The position numbers and the translations under genes are program-made. A stretch of DNA of 64,000 nt from Paraburkholderia tropica. Lineage in GTDB: Bacteria > Pseudomonadota > Gammaproteobacteria > Burkholderiales > Burkholderiaceae. The notes below the pieces were generated by a model that ran no database searches, had not been told where the DNA came from, and saw only the letters and a program-made list of their open reading frames with translations. Below are positions 1-9,600 of this stretch, piece after piece; the first letter of the stretch is position 1, and the number at the start of each line of letters is the position of its first letter. The stretch is from positions 22,921 through 86,920 of the forward strand of contig NZ_CAJZAR010000088.1 of NCBI RefSeq assembly GCF_914484835.1. The letters run 5' to 3'.

Positions 1-21
1 CGCCGCCTCGGCCCACTCATC

Positions 22-852
22 ATGAAACCGATCGAACTCTCATTCGAATTCTTCCCGCCGAAGACCCCGGAAGGCGTTGAGAAGCTGCGCGCCACGCGCG
101 ACCAGCTGCTCGCGTTCAAGCCGCGGTTCGTTTCGGTGACCTTCGGCGCGGGCGGCTCGACGCAACAGGGCACGCTCGACACCGTCGCCGAAATCGCCAA
201 GCAAGGCGTGGACGCGGCGCCGCACCTCTCGTGCATCGGCGCGACGCGCGACAGCCTGCGCGACATCCTCGCGCAGTACCGCTCGCACGGCATCCGCCAC
301 ATCGTGGCGCTGCGCGGCGACCTGCCTTCGGGCATGGGCGAAATGGGCGAGCTGCGCTATGCGTCGGATCTCGTCGCGTTCATCCGCGCCGAAACCGGCG
401 ACGCGTTCCACATCGAAGTGGCCGCGTATCCCGAATATCACCCGCAGGCGCGCTCGCCGCGCCACGACCTCGAAGCGTTCGCGCAGAAGGTCAAAGCGGG
501 CGCCGATTCGGCGATCACGCAGTACTTCTTCAATGCGGACGCGTATTTCCGCTTCGTCGACGACGCGCGCAAGCTCGGCGTGGACGTGCCCATCGTGCCC
601 GGCATCATGCCGATCACGAACTACTCGCAGCTCATGCGCTTCTCGGAAATGTGCGGCGCGGAAGTGCCGCGCTGGGTCGCGAAGCGTCTGGAAAGCTTCG
701 GCGACGACCGCGAAGCGATCCGCGCGTTCGGCCTCGACGTGGTGACGGACCTGTGCCGCCGCCTCGTCGACGGCGGCGCGCCGGGCCTGCACTTCTACAC
801 GCTCAACGCGGCCAACGCGAGCAAGGCCGTCTGCGAACGTCTGGGCGTCTGA
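22..852 (+). CDS. metF: 5,10-methylenetetrahydrofolate reductase
   Basis: Reduces 5,10-methylene-THF to 5-methyl-THF with a flavin cofactor, supplying the methyl group for methionine synthesis; cytosolic. The 276-residue protein has the usual bacterial MetF length. FEFFPPK at residues 8-14 carries the catalytic Glu (E9), and ALRGDLP around residue 100 carries the Asp that contacts folate and flavin. AAYPEYHP follows at about 134. The start is the first ATG after the window edge; the upstream region, where related bacteria have ahcY and an S-adenosylhomocysteine riboswitch, lies outside the window. A strong terminator follows immediately, so metF ends its transcript. Confidence 0.97.
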   Translation: MKPIELSFEFFPPKTPEGVEKLRATRDQLLAFKPRFVSVTFGAGGSTQQGTLDTVAEIAKQGVDAAPHLSCIGATRDSLRDILAQYRSHGIRHIVALRGDLPSGMGEMGELRYASDLVAFIRAETGDAFHIEVAAYPEYHPQARSPRHDLEAFAQKVKAGADSAITQYFFNADAYFRFVDDARKLGVDVPIVPGIMPITNYSQLMRFSEMCGAEVPRWVAKRLESFGDDREAIRAFGLDVVTDLCRRLVDGGAPGLHFYTLNAANASKAVCERLGV

Positions 853-873
853 GCCGGTCTTCGAGCATCCGCA

Positions 874-916
874 AACCGCGCGGCTTCCTTTGCGAAGGAG
901 CCGCGCGGTTTTTTTT
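874..916 (+). terminator. Rho-independent terminator after metF
   Basis: A GC-rich stem of about 16 bp (left arm 874-890, loop TGCG 891-894, right arm 895-910, one bulged T) is followed by eight T residues. It lies 22 bp after the metF stop codon. Confidence 0.9.
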
Positions 917-983
917 CGTGGGTACGCAACTGATGATGGTGATGTGGGTCAAGTAGGTTGATTTGAGACGGTGCCGATAATCA

Positions 984-1043
984 CCGGTTTCCTTTTATGT
1001 CGGCCGGTTTGCTTTTACATCGGCCGGTTTTCGTTTTATCGGG
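984..1043 (+). repeat. Three tandem imperfect 20-bp repeats upstream of the TPR/GT41 gene
   Basis: Units at 984-1003, 1004-1023 and 1024-1043 each begin CCGGTTT, continue with a CTTTTA-like core and end near TCGG. The period is exactly 20 bp. The array ends 86 bp before the chosen ATG at 1130, so it may be a regulatory array or a chance minisatellite. If translation began upstream at 971 the array would encode repeated aromatic residues, which looks non-coding. Confidence 0.6.
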
Positions 1044-1129
1044 CTGGATCGCGTGTTGCGTCCGGCTTGCTCACCGCTCTCACCTCCATCCGATTGCACG
1101 CCACGGCCGATGCCGATGGCCCGCCCATC

Positions 1130-3415
1130 ATGAATCCCGTCGATCCCGCTCTTACCGCCGGCACGTTCGCCGACGCCGTCGCCGCCTGGCGCGCCGGTGC
1201 ACACGACGACGCCCGCGCGCGCTGCGCACGGCTGATCGCCGCCAACGCGCACGATGCCGACGCGCTGCATCTCGCAGGGATTCTCGACACGCCGCGCGAC
1301 CGGCTGGCGGCGCGCGCACTGATCGAGCGCGCGCTGGCCGTGCGCGCCGACGCCAATTTCCTCGTGAGCCTCGCGCTCACCTACGATGCGTCGACGCAGG
1401 CGAGCGCCGCCATCGCCACGCTCGAACGCGCGCTCGCGCTCCAGCCCGACTCCGTCATCGCGCTGAACAATCTCGCCAATCTGCACGCGCGGCAGGGCGA
1501 CACGGCGCGCGCGCTGGCGCTGTTCGAACGCGTGCTGGCGCTCGCGCCCGATTACGCGGCGGCGTATTACAACTACGGCAGCCTGCTGCTGACGAGCGGC
1601 GCGCCCGAGCGCGCGGAGGCGCCGCTGCGGCGCGCCGTGGCGCTCGACGCGGGCTACGTGAACGCCTGGAACAATCTGGCGAACGCCCTGATCGCGCTCA
1701 ACCGCACGGGCGAGGCGCGGGCGCTGCTCGAACACGCGCGCACGCTCGCGCCCGATGCGCCCGACGTGCTCACGAATCTCGGCTGCCTGCTGCGCGCGAT
1801 CGGCCGTCACGACGAGGCGCGCGATGCGCTCTCGCGCGCGCTCGTCCGGCAGCCGGGCAACGCGGCGGCGTGGAACAACCTCGGCAATGTGAACGTCGAT
1901 CTCGCGCGCCCCGACGACGCACTCGTGTGCTTCCGGCGCGCCATCGAGATCGACGCGCAGTTCGCGAACGCGCACAGCAATCTCGGCAACGTGTTCAAGA
2001 ACATGGGCCGCATCGAGGACGCCATCGCCGCCTACCGGCGCGCGCTCGCCTGCGATCCCGGCAATCTGGGCGCGCACAGCAATCTGGTCTACGCGTGCAC
2101 CTTCGCGAGCGACGACGGCCACGCGATCCGCGCGGAAACCGAGCGCTTCGCCGCCGCGCACGAGGCCGCGTGGCTCGGCGCTCCGTCTGGGCCGCTTGGG
2201 CCGTCAGGGCCGCGTGCGCCCGCCGCGTATGCGAACACGCCGGAACCGGCGCGGCGGCTGCGCATCGGCTATGTCTCGCCCGATTTCCGCAACCATTGCC
2301 AGGCGCTGTTCATGCAGCCGCTGCTCGCGCATCACGACCACGCGACCTTCGAGATCGTCGGTTATTCGCTCGTCGCGCAACCCGACGACACCACGGCGCG
2401 TCTCGCCGCGCACGCGGACCACTGGCGCGACGTGAGCCAGCTCGACGACGAACGCCTCGCGCAGCAGATTCGCGCCGACGGCATCGATATCCTCGTGGAT
2501 CTGACGATGCACATGGACGGCGCGCGGCGCCTGCTGTTCGCGCGGCGGCCCGCGCCGGTGCAGGTGGCGTGGCTCGCGTATCCGGGCACCACGGGCAGTC
2601 CGGCGCTGGGCTGGCGGCTCAGCGATCCGTGGCTCGATCCGCGCGACGTGCCGGATATCGAGGCGCACTACACCGAGCGCACGCTGCGTCTGCCCGACAC
2701 CTTCTGGTGCTACGACGCGCAGGCGCCCGGCGTCGAGGTGAACGCGCTGCCCGCGCAAGCGGCGATCGAGTCGGCAATCCAGGCGGCAATCGAGTCGGCG
2801 ACCCATGCAGCGAGTGCGCCGCTCGTCACGCTCGGCTGCCTCAACAATCCGTGCAAGCTCACCGACGCCACCTTCGCGCTGTGGTCGGCCGTGTTCGCCG
2901 CGCTGCGCGACGCCGGGCAGGCGCGGCTCGTGCTGATGGCGCCGCCGGGCAGCGCGCGCGAGCGCCTGGGCACGCGGCTCGCGGCGCACGGCATCGATCC
3001 GGCGCAGGTGAGCTACGTGGGCTTCCAGGCGCGGAACGACTATCTGCGCACGTGGTCGCAGATCGACCTCGCGCTCGACACCTTCCCGTACAACGGCCAC
3101 ACCACGAGCCTCGATGCGTTCTGGATGGGCGTGCCCGTGCCCACGCGCGTGGGCCGCAGCGCCGCGAGCCGCGCGGGGCTCTCGCTGCTCGCCAATCTCG
3201 GCTTGCCCGAACTGGTCGCGCACAGCGACGCGGAATACGTCGACATCGTCGTCTCGCTGGCGCGCGATCTGCCGCGCCTTGCCGCGCTGCGCGCCGGTTT
3301 GCGCGCGCGCATGGAAGCTTCGCCGCTGATGGACGGCGCGCGTTTTGCGCGCGGCATGGAAGCCGCGATACGCGAGATGTGGCGCGACTGGTGCGGGCGC
3401 GCGGCCGCGGCGTGA
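1130..3415 (+). CDS. TPR-repeat protein with GT41 (SPINDLY/O-GlcNAc transferase-like) domain
   Basis: Predicted cytosolic glycosyltransferase of the SPINDLY/OGT class, 761 aa. About nine TPR units fill residues 30-360 (repeated signature ALNNLANLHARQGDTARAL). The GT41 region begins at RLRIGYVSPDFRNH, whose His matches the OGT active-site His. It continues through NNPCKLTDATFALW, whose Lys matches the UDP-contacting Lys, to DTFPYNGHTTSLDAFWMGVP. A low-complexity duplication (AAIESAI, AAIESAT) sits between the two catalytic lobes. ATG 1130 is preferred to the upstream in-frame start at 971 because the extra 53 residues are repeat-derived. Family members glycosylate proteins with nucleotide sugars; the substrate here is unknown. 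It is followed by the dpp operon on the same strand, about 240 bp away. Confidence 0.88.
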   Translation: MNPVDPALTAGTFADAVAAWRAGAHDDARARCARLIAANAHDADALHLAGILDTPRDRLAARALIERALAVRADANFLVSLALTYDASTQASAAIATLERALALQPDSVIALNNLANLHARQGDTARALALFERVLALAPDYAAAYYNYGSLLLTSGAPERAEAPLRRAVALDAGYVNAWNNLANALIALNRTGEARALLEHARTLAPDAPDVLTNLGCLLRAIGRHDEARDALSRALVRQPGNAAAWNNLGNVNVDLARPDDALVCFRRAIEIDAQFANAHSNLGNVFKNMGRIEDAIAAYRRALACDPGNLGAHSNLVYACTFASDDGHAIRAETERFAAAHEAAWLGAPSGPLGPSGPRAPAAYANTPEPARRLRIGYVSPDFRNHCQALFMQPLLAHHDHATFEIVGYSLVAQPDDTTARLAAHADHWRDVSQLDDERLAQQIRADGIDILVDLTMHMDGARRLLFARRPAPVQVAWLAYPGTTGSPALGWRLSDPWLDPRDVPDIEAHYTERTLRLPDTFWCYDAQAPGVEVNALPAQAAIESAIQAAIESATHAASAPLVTLGCLNNPCKLTDATFALWSAVFAALRDAGQARLVLMAPPGSARERLGTRLAAHGIDPAQVSYVGFQARNDYLRTWSQIDLALDTFPYNGHTTSLDAFWMGVPVPTRVGRSAASRAGLSLLANLGLPELVAHSDAEYVDIVVSLARDLPRLAALRAGLRARMEASPLMDGARFARGMEAAIREMWRDWCGRAAAA

Positions 3416-3544
3416 AATGCGCCACAGAAACAAAACAGCCCCATAAACGGTGATAAAACTACCAAAAGTGAGCAATAAATCGTGCGAATCGCGTGAGCCG
3501 TCGACACCCTGAATCGGCGGGACGCGCTTCGGCGCACGCCTGTC

Positions 3545-3615
3545 AAGCGAGCGTTTTCCACGAGTCCCGGGACTTTTTGGCTCGCTTGTGACGGCGTAGA
3601 GAGGGCAGGTAAGAT
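3545..3615 (+). promoter_or_regulatory. Candidate dppA promoter with overlapping inverted repeat
   Basis: TTGTGA (3586-3591) and TAAGAT (3610-3615) are separated by 18 bp, a plausible sigma70 promoter ending 41 bp before the dppA ATG. An inverted repeat AAGCGAGC (3545-3552) with GCTCGCTT (3580-3587) overlaps the -35 box and encloses the palindrome GTCCCGGGAC, which may be an operator. Confidence 0.45.
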
Positions 3616-3656
3616 CGCGCTACGCTGGCTCAGGCCGGCATCGAACTGGAGGAAAC

Positions 3657-5291
3657 ATGAAAGAAAACAAACTGTTGCGTGCCGCACGACTGACGTCTCT
3701 CGTGACGCTCGCAGCGGCATCGATTGCAGGCGCCCCGCTCGCGCACGCCGCCGGCAGCATTCCGAACAAGACGCTCGTCTACTGCTCGGAAGGCAGCCCC
3801 GCCGGTTTCGACCCGGCGCAGTACACGACCGGCGTCGACTTCACCGCGAACACGTTCACCGTCTATAACCGTCTCGTCGAATTCGAACGCGGCGGCACCA
3901 AGGTCGAGCCGGGCCTCGCGCAATCGTGGGACGTTTCCCCCGACGGCAAGACCTACACGTTCCATCTGCGCCACGGCGTGAAGTTCCAGACCACCTCGTT
4001 CTTCAAGCCCTCGCGCGAATTCGACGCCGACGACGTCGTGTTCACGTTCCAGCGCATGCTCGATCCGAACCAGCCGTTCCGCAAGGCGTATCCGGTGTCG
4101 TTCCCGTACTTCACCGACATGGGCCTCGACAAGTTGATCGCCAAGGTCGAAAAGGTCGATCCGTACACCGTGAAGTTCACGCTGAACGAGCCGAACGCGC
4201 CGTTCATCCAGAACATGGCGATGGAATTCGCGTCGATTCTCTCGGCCGAATACGCCGATCAGCTGATGAAGGCCGGCAAGGCCGCCGACATGAACCAGTT
4301 CCCGGTCGGCACGGGCCCGTTCATCTTCAAGAGCTACACGAAGGACGCGACGATCCGCTTCGACGGCAATCCCGACTACTGGAAGCCCAACACGGTGAAG
4401 ATCTCGAAGCTGATCTTCTCGATCACGCCGGACGCGAGCGTGCGCGTGCAGAAGCTCAAGCGCGACGAATGCCAGGTGATGAGCTATCCGCGTCCCGCCG
4501 ACATCGCGCCGCTGAAGGCCGATGCGAACATCGCCATGCCGTCGCAGCCGGGCTTCAACCTCGGCTATCTGTCGTACACGGTCACGCGCAAGCCGATGGA
4601 CAAGCTCGAAGTGCGTCAGGCGCTCGACATGGCGATCAACAAGAAAGCGATCATCGAGTCGGTGTACCAGGGCGCGGGCCAGGCGGCGACCAATCCGATG
4701 CCGCCCACGCAATGGTCCTACGACAAGTCGCTGACGGCGCAGCCGTACGACACGGCGAAGGCCAAGGCGCTGCTCGCGAAGGCCGGTTTCCCGAACGGCT
4801 TCGAGATGACGCTCTGGGCGATGCCGGTGCAGCGTCCGTATAACCCGAACGCGCGTCTGATGGCCGAGATGATCCAGGCCGACTGGGCCAAGATCGGCGT
4901 GAAGGCGAAGATCGTCACGTACGAGTGGGGCGAGTACATCAAGCGCGCGCACGCGGGCGAGGACGACTCGATGCTGATCGGCTGGACGGGCGACAATGGC
5001 GACCCGGACAACTGGCTCGGCACGCTGCTCGGCTGCGACGCCGTGAACGGCAACAACTTCGGCAAGTGGTGCTACAAGCCGTTCGACGACCTGGTCCAGA
5101 AGGGCCGTCAGACGTCGAATCAGGCCGAGCGCACGAAGATCTACACGCAGGCGCAGCAGATTTTCGCGCAGCAGCTGCCGTTCTCGCCGATCGCCCACTC
5201 GACCGTCTATCAGCCGGTCAGCAAGAAGGTGATCGACATGCGCATCGAGCCGCTGGGCTACGCGCGCTTCGACGGCGTGGGCATGCAGTAA
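3657..5291 (+). CDS. dppA: ABC transporter periplasmic dipeptide-binding protein
   Basis: Periplasmic solute receptor (SBP family 5) of a peptide importer, 544 aa, the normal length for DppA. A Sec signal peptide covers about residues 1-31 (basic start, hydrophobic core, cleavage near AHA-A). The mature N-terminus LVYCSEGSPAGFDPAQYTTG is typical of DppA. The region around GDNGDPDNWLGTLLGCD contributes the peptide-binding Asp in characterised homologues. GGAGG lies at the right distance before the ATG. It is first of five co-directional genes (binding protein, two permeases, two ATPases). The substrate is inferred from homology to be dipeptides; heme or 5-aminolevulinate import by the same system is possible. 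Confidence 0.93.
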   Translation: MKENKLLRAARLTSLVTLAAASIAGAPLAHAAGSIPNKTLVYCSEGSPAGFDPAQYTTGVDFTANTFTVYNRLVEFERGGTKVEPGLAQSWDVSPDGKTYTFHLRHGVKFQTTSFFKPSREFDADDVVFTFQRMLDPNQPFRKAYPVSFPYFTDMGLDKLIAKVEKVDPYTVKFTLNEPNAPFIQNMAMEFASILSAEYADQLMKAGKAADMNQFPVGTGPFIFKSYTKDATIRFDGNPDYWKPNTVKISKLIFSITPDASVRVQKLKRDECQVMSYPRPADIAPLKADANIAMPSQPGFNLGYLSYTVTRKPMDKLEVRQALDMAINKKAIIESVYQGAGQAATNPMPPTQWSYDKSLTAQPYDTAKAKALLAKAGFPNGFEMTLWAMPVQRPYNPNARLMAEMIQADWAKIGVKAKIVTYEWGEYIKRAHAGEDDSMLIGWTGDNGDPDNWLGTLLGCDAVNGNNFGKWCYKPFDDLVQKGRQTSNQAERTKIYTQAQQIFAQQLPFSPIAHSTVYQPVSKKVIDMRIEPLGYARFDGVGMQ

Positions 5292-5351
5292 AGATCATCG
5301 GGTAAGACTTTCCGCTTCGCCCGCACACCGGGAAAAGAAGCGGAAAATGGT

Positions 5352-5384
5352 CCGGCGACCGGGGTCACGAGCCCCTGTCGCCGG
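5352..5384 (+). other. Intercistronic hairpin between dppA and dppB
   Basis: CCGGCGAC (5352-5359) pairs with GTCGCCGG (5377-5384), extended inside by GGGG with CCCC. No T-run follows, so this is more likely an mRNA-stabilising or processing hairpin than a full terminator. Such structures often keep the binding-protein message more abundant than the downstream permease message. Confidence 0.65.
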
Positions 5385-5430
5385 TTGCGTTTCCATTCAG
5401 GCTCATTGAAGTTTTAGGGGGGAACACCAC

Positions 5431-6444
5431 ATGTTCCGCTTCGTATTGCGCCGCATCGGCATGGTGATTCCGACGTTCATCGGCATCACGATTCTGGCGT
5501 TCGCGCTCATTCACCTGATTCCGGGCGACCCCATCGAAGTGATGATGGGCGAACGCGGCGTCGATCCTCAAATGCACGCCGACGCGATGCACCGCCTCGG
5601 GCTCGACGAGCCCCTGCCGATGCAGTATCTGCACTACGTCGGCCACGCGCTGCAAGGCAATCTCGGCACCTCGATCATCACCAACACGAGCGTGATGGGC
5701 GAGTTCCTGGCGCGCTTTCCCGCCACCGTCGAACTGTCGATCTGCGCGCTGATCTTCGCGCTCGTGATCGGCCTGCCCGCGGGCGTGTTCGCGGCGCTGC
5801 GGCGCGGCACCGTGGTCGATCACGGCGTGATGGGCACGGCGCTCACCGGCTACTCCATGCCGATTTTCTGGTGGGGCCTCATCCTCATCATGGTGTTCTC
5901 GTCGAAGCTCGGCTGGACGCCGGTTTCCGGGCGCATCGCGGTGGAGTTCGACATTCCGCGCGTGACCGGCTTCATGCTGATCGACTCGCTGCTGCCGGGC
6001 ACCGACGAAGGCTCGTTCAAGTCCGCGCTCTCGCATCTGATCCTGCCCGCGATCGTGCTCGGCACGATTCCGCTCGCGGTGGTCGCGCGCATGACGCGCT
6101 CGTCGATGCTCGAAGTGCTGCGCGAGGACTACATCCGCACCGCGCGCGCCAAGGGTCTTTCGCCCGTGCGCGTGATCGTCGTGCACGCGCTGCGCAACGC
6201 GCTGATTCCCGTCGTGACCGTGATCGGCCTGCAGGTCGGCACGCTGCTCGCGGGCGCGGTGCTCACCGAAACATTGTTCTCCTGGCCCGGCATCGGCAAA
6301 TGGCTGATCGACGCGATCAGCCGCCGCGATTATCCGGTGGTGCAGGGCGGCATTCTCATGATCGCGACGCTCGTGATCCTCGTGAATCTGGTCGTCGATC
6401 TGCTGTACGGCGTGCTGAATCCGCGCATTCGCCATACGAGGTAA
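5431..6444 (+). CDS. dppB: Dipeptide ABC transporter permease DppB
   Basis: Inner-membrane permease, 337 aa. The N-terminal segment MFRFVLRRIGMVIPTFIGIT is the standard DppB/OppB first helix, followed by HLIPGDP. Six membrane helices are apparent. The EAA-type cytoplasmic loop that contacts the ATPases is YIRTARAKGLSPVRVI, followed by HALRNALIPVVT. An AGGGGGG ribosome site precedes the ATG. It pairs with DppC to form the channel. Confidence 0.95.
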   Translation: MFRFVLRRIGMVIPTFIGITILAFALIHLIPGDPIEVMMGERGVDPQMHADAMHRLGLDEPLPMQYLHYVGHALQGNLGTSIITNTSVMGEFLARFPATVELSICALIFALVIGLPAGVFAALRRGTVVDHGVMGTALTGYSMPIFWWGLILIMVFSSKLGWTPVSGRIAVEFDIPRVTGFMLIDSLLPGTDEGSFKSALSHLILPAIVLGTIPLAVVARMTRSSMLEVLREDYIRTARAKGLSPVRVIVVHALRNALIPVVTVIGLQVGTLLAGAVLTETLFSWPGIGKWLIDAISRRDYPVVQGGILMIATLVILVNLVVDLLYGVLNPRIRHTR

Positions 6445-6498
6445 TCACGCCATGACGATGCAAACCCCACAACACCAAGACAATCGAAAGGAGGCGTG

Positions 6499-7416
6499 AT
6501 GGCTGACATTCAGAACACCGCGCCGCGCGCGGTCACGCCGCCTTCGGGACGCGCGCTCGTGCTGCGCGAATTCTGGGCGAACTTCTCGCGCAACAAGGGC
6601 GCCGTCGCCGCGGGCGTGATCGTGCTGCTGCTGGTTTTCGTGGCGATCTTCGCGCCGCTGATCGCCCCGCACAGCCCGATCGAGCAATACCGCGACAACG
6701 TGAAGATTCCGCCCGCCTGGCTCGACGGCGGCAACTGGAAGTTCATTCTCGGCACCGACGAAGCGGGCCGCGACATCCTCTCGCGCCTGATGTTCGGCGC
6801 GCGCCTGTCGCTGTGGATCGGCTGCGTCTCGGTCGTGCTCGCGCTGATTCCGGGCATCGTGCTCGGGCTCGTCGCCGCGTTCTTCGAGAAATGGGCCGAC
6901 ACGCCGATCATGCGTCTGATGGACGTGCTGCTCGCGCTGCCGTCGCTGCTGCTCGCGGTCGCCGTGGTGGCGATCATCGGCCCGGGCCTGACCAACACGA
7001 TGCTCGCGATCGCGATCGTCGCGTTGCCCGGCTATGTGCGTCTCACGCGCGGCTCGGCGCTCGGCGAACTGCACAAGGAATACGTCACGGCCTCGCGCGT
7101 GGCGGGCGCGGGCACGCTGCGGCTGATGTTCTCGCAGGTGCTGCCCAACTGCACGGCGCCGCTGATCGTGCAGGCCACGCTCGGTTTCAGCTCGGCGATT
7201 CTCGACGCCGCCGCGCTCGGCTTTCTCGGCCTCGGCGTGCAGCCGCCCGCGGCGGAGTGGGGCGCGATGCTCGCCTCGGCGCGCGACTACATCGATAGCG
7301 CATGGTGGATCGTCACGATGCCTGGCCTGTCGATCCTGATCTCGGTGCTTGCGATCAATCTGCTCGGCGACGGGCTGCGCGACGCACTCGATCCCAAGCT
7401 GAAGCGGATGGCCTGA
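6499..7416 (+). CDS. dppC: Dipeptide ABC transporter permease DppC
   Basis: Second permease subunit, about 305 aa. The N-terminal cytoplasmic stretch, first helix (AAGVIVLLLVFVAIFAPLIA) and conserved GTDEAGRDILSRLMFGAR are diagnostic of DppC/OppC. The EAA loop is YVTASRVAGAG. A GTG at 6496 is immediately followed by the ATG at 6499; the AAAGGAGG at 6487-6494 favours the ATG (4 nt spacing rather than 1). It lies 54 bp after dppB. Confidence 0.94.
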   Translation: MADIQNTAPRAVTPPSGRALVLREFWANFSRNKGAVAAGVIVLLLVFVAIFAPLIAPHSPIEQYRDNVKIPPAWLDGGNWKFILGTDEAGRDILSRLMFGARLSLWIGCVSVVLALIPGIVLGLVAAFFEKWADTPIMRLMDVLLALPSLLLAVAVVAIIGPGLTNTMLAIAIVALPGYVRLTRGSALGELHKEYVTASRVAGAGTLRLMFSQVLPNCTAPLIVQATLGFSSAILDAAALGFLGLGVQPPAAEWGAMLASARDYIDSAWWIVTMPGLSILISVLAINLLGDGLRDALDPKLKRMA

Positions 7417-7450
7417 TATGAAAACGACCCCCACACTCCCTTTGGTCGTT

Positions 7451-7497
7451 GCCCCCCGAGGGGGCGTCAGTCCTCTTGGGGCGGCCCGGCGAGGCCT
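7451..7497 (+). repeat. GC-rich palindromic intergenic element between dppC and dppD
   Basis: The 84-bp dppC-dppD gap contains GCCCCC-CGA-GGGGGC (7451-7465) followed by TCTTGGGGCGGCCCGGCGAGG. It resembles, from memory, a short GC-rich palindromic sequence found repeatedly between genes in Burkholderiaceae (REP-like). Only one copy occurs in this window, so repeat status is an inference. Confidence 0.4.
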
Positions 7498-7500
7498 GAC

Positions 7501-8528
7501 ATGACTGAAGAACTTCTATCCATCCGCAATCTGGCCGTGAATTTCAACGGCCTGCCCGCCGTCGACCGCGTGAATCTTTCCGTGGCGCCGGGCGAAGTGC
7601 TCGGCATCGTCGGCGAATCGGGTTCGGGCAAGAGCGTGACGATGATGGCGCTGATGGGCCTGATCGACGCGCCCGGCAAGGTCACGGCCGATTCGGTCAC
7701 CTTCGATGGCCGCGATCTGCTCAACGCGACCGGCAAGGAGCGCCGCAGCATCGTCGGCAAGGACATCGCGATGGTGTTCCAGGACGCGCTTTCGAGCCTG
7801 AATCCGAGCTACACGGTCGGCTATCAGATCAAGGAAGTGCTCAAGCTGCACGAAGGTCTGCGCGGCGCGGCGCTGCATCGGCGCGCGCTCGAACTGCTCG
7901 ACCAGGTGGGCATTCCCGACGCGAAGAACCGCATCGACAACTTCCCGCACCAGATGTCGGGCGGCATGAACCAGCGCGTGATGATCGCGATGGCCGTGGC
8001 CTGCAATCCGAAGCTGCTGATCGCCGACGAGCCCACCACGGCGCTCGACGTGACGATCCAGGCGCAGATCATGGAACTGCTCGTGCGTCTGCAGAAGGAG
8101 CGCGGCATGGCGCTCGTGCTGATCTCGCACGATCTGGCCGTGGTCTCCGAAGTCGCGCAGCGCGTGGCCGTGATGTACGCGGGCGAGATCATCGAGACCA
8201 ATCGCGTGCCGGACATCTTCGCGCGTCCGCATCATCCGTACACGGAGGCGCTGCTCGCGGCGATTCCCGAGCACAACCAGGGCGCGGCGCGCCTCGCCGC
8301 GCTGGCGGGCATGGTGCCGGGCCGCGACGATCGTCCGGGCGGCTGTCTGTTCGCGCCGCGCTGCAAGTACGTGATCGACGACTGCAACAAGGCGCGCCCC
8401 GCGCTCGCCGAACTCGTCGATCTCGCCAGCGAAAGCGGCGGCTGCGCGCGCGTGCGCTGCATCAAGCCGCTGAACGTGCAGGGCAAGATGGCCGGTCAGG
8501 CAGTGAACCCCACGAACGGAGGCGCGCG

Positions 8529-8532
<4 letters not shown>
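7501..8532 (+). CDS. dppD: Dipeptide ABC transporter ATP-binding protein DppD
   Basis: Cytoplasmic ATPase, 343 aa. Walker A is GESGSGKS, the signature is MSGGMNQR and Walker B is LLIADEPTTALD, followed by the switch His in LISHDL. The C-terminal oligopeptide-transporter domain has Cys residues (GGCLFAPRCKY, DDCNKARP, GGCARVRC) of the kind that bind an Fe-S cluster in some family members. Its TGA overlaps the dppF ATG (ATGA), indicating translational coupling. Confidence 0.95.
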
Positions 8533-9545
<1,013 letters not shown>

Positions 9546-9600
9546 TGAGGCAGCGGCGCGCCATGGTGCGCGCTGCGTGCATTCAGACGGCTGCTCCGCC

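Noticed and set aside
971..1129. Upstream in-frame extension of the GT41 protein
   Set aside because: The extra residues are encoded by the tandem 20-bp repeat and do not resemble the family; ATG 1130 fits the TPR start.
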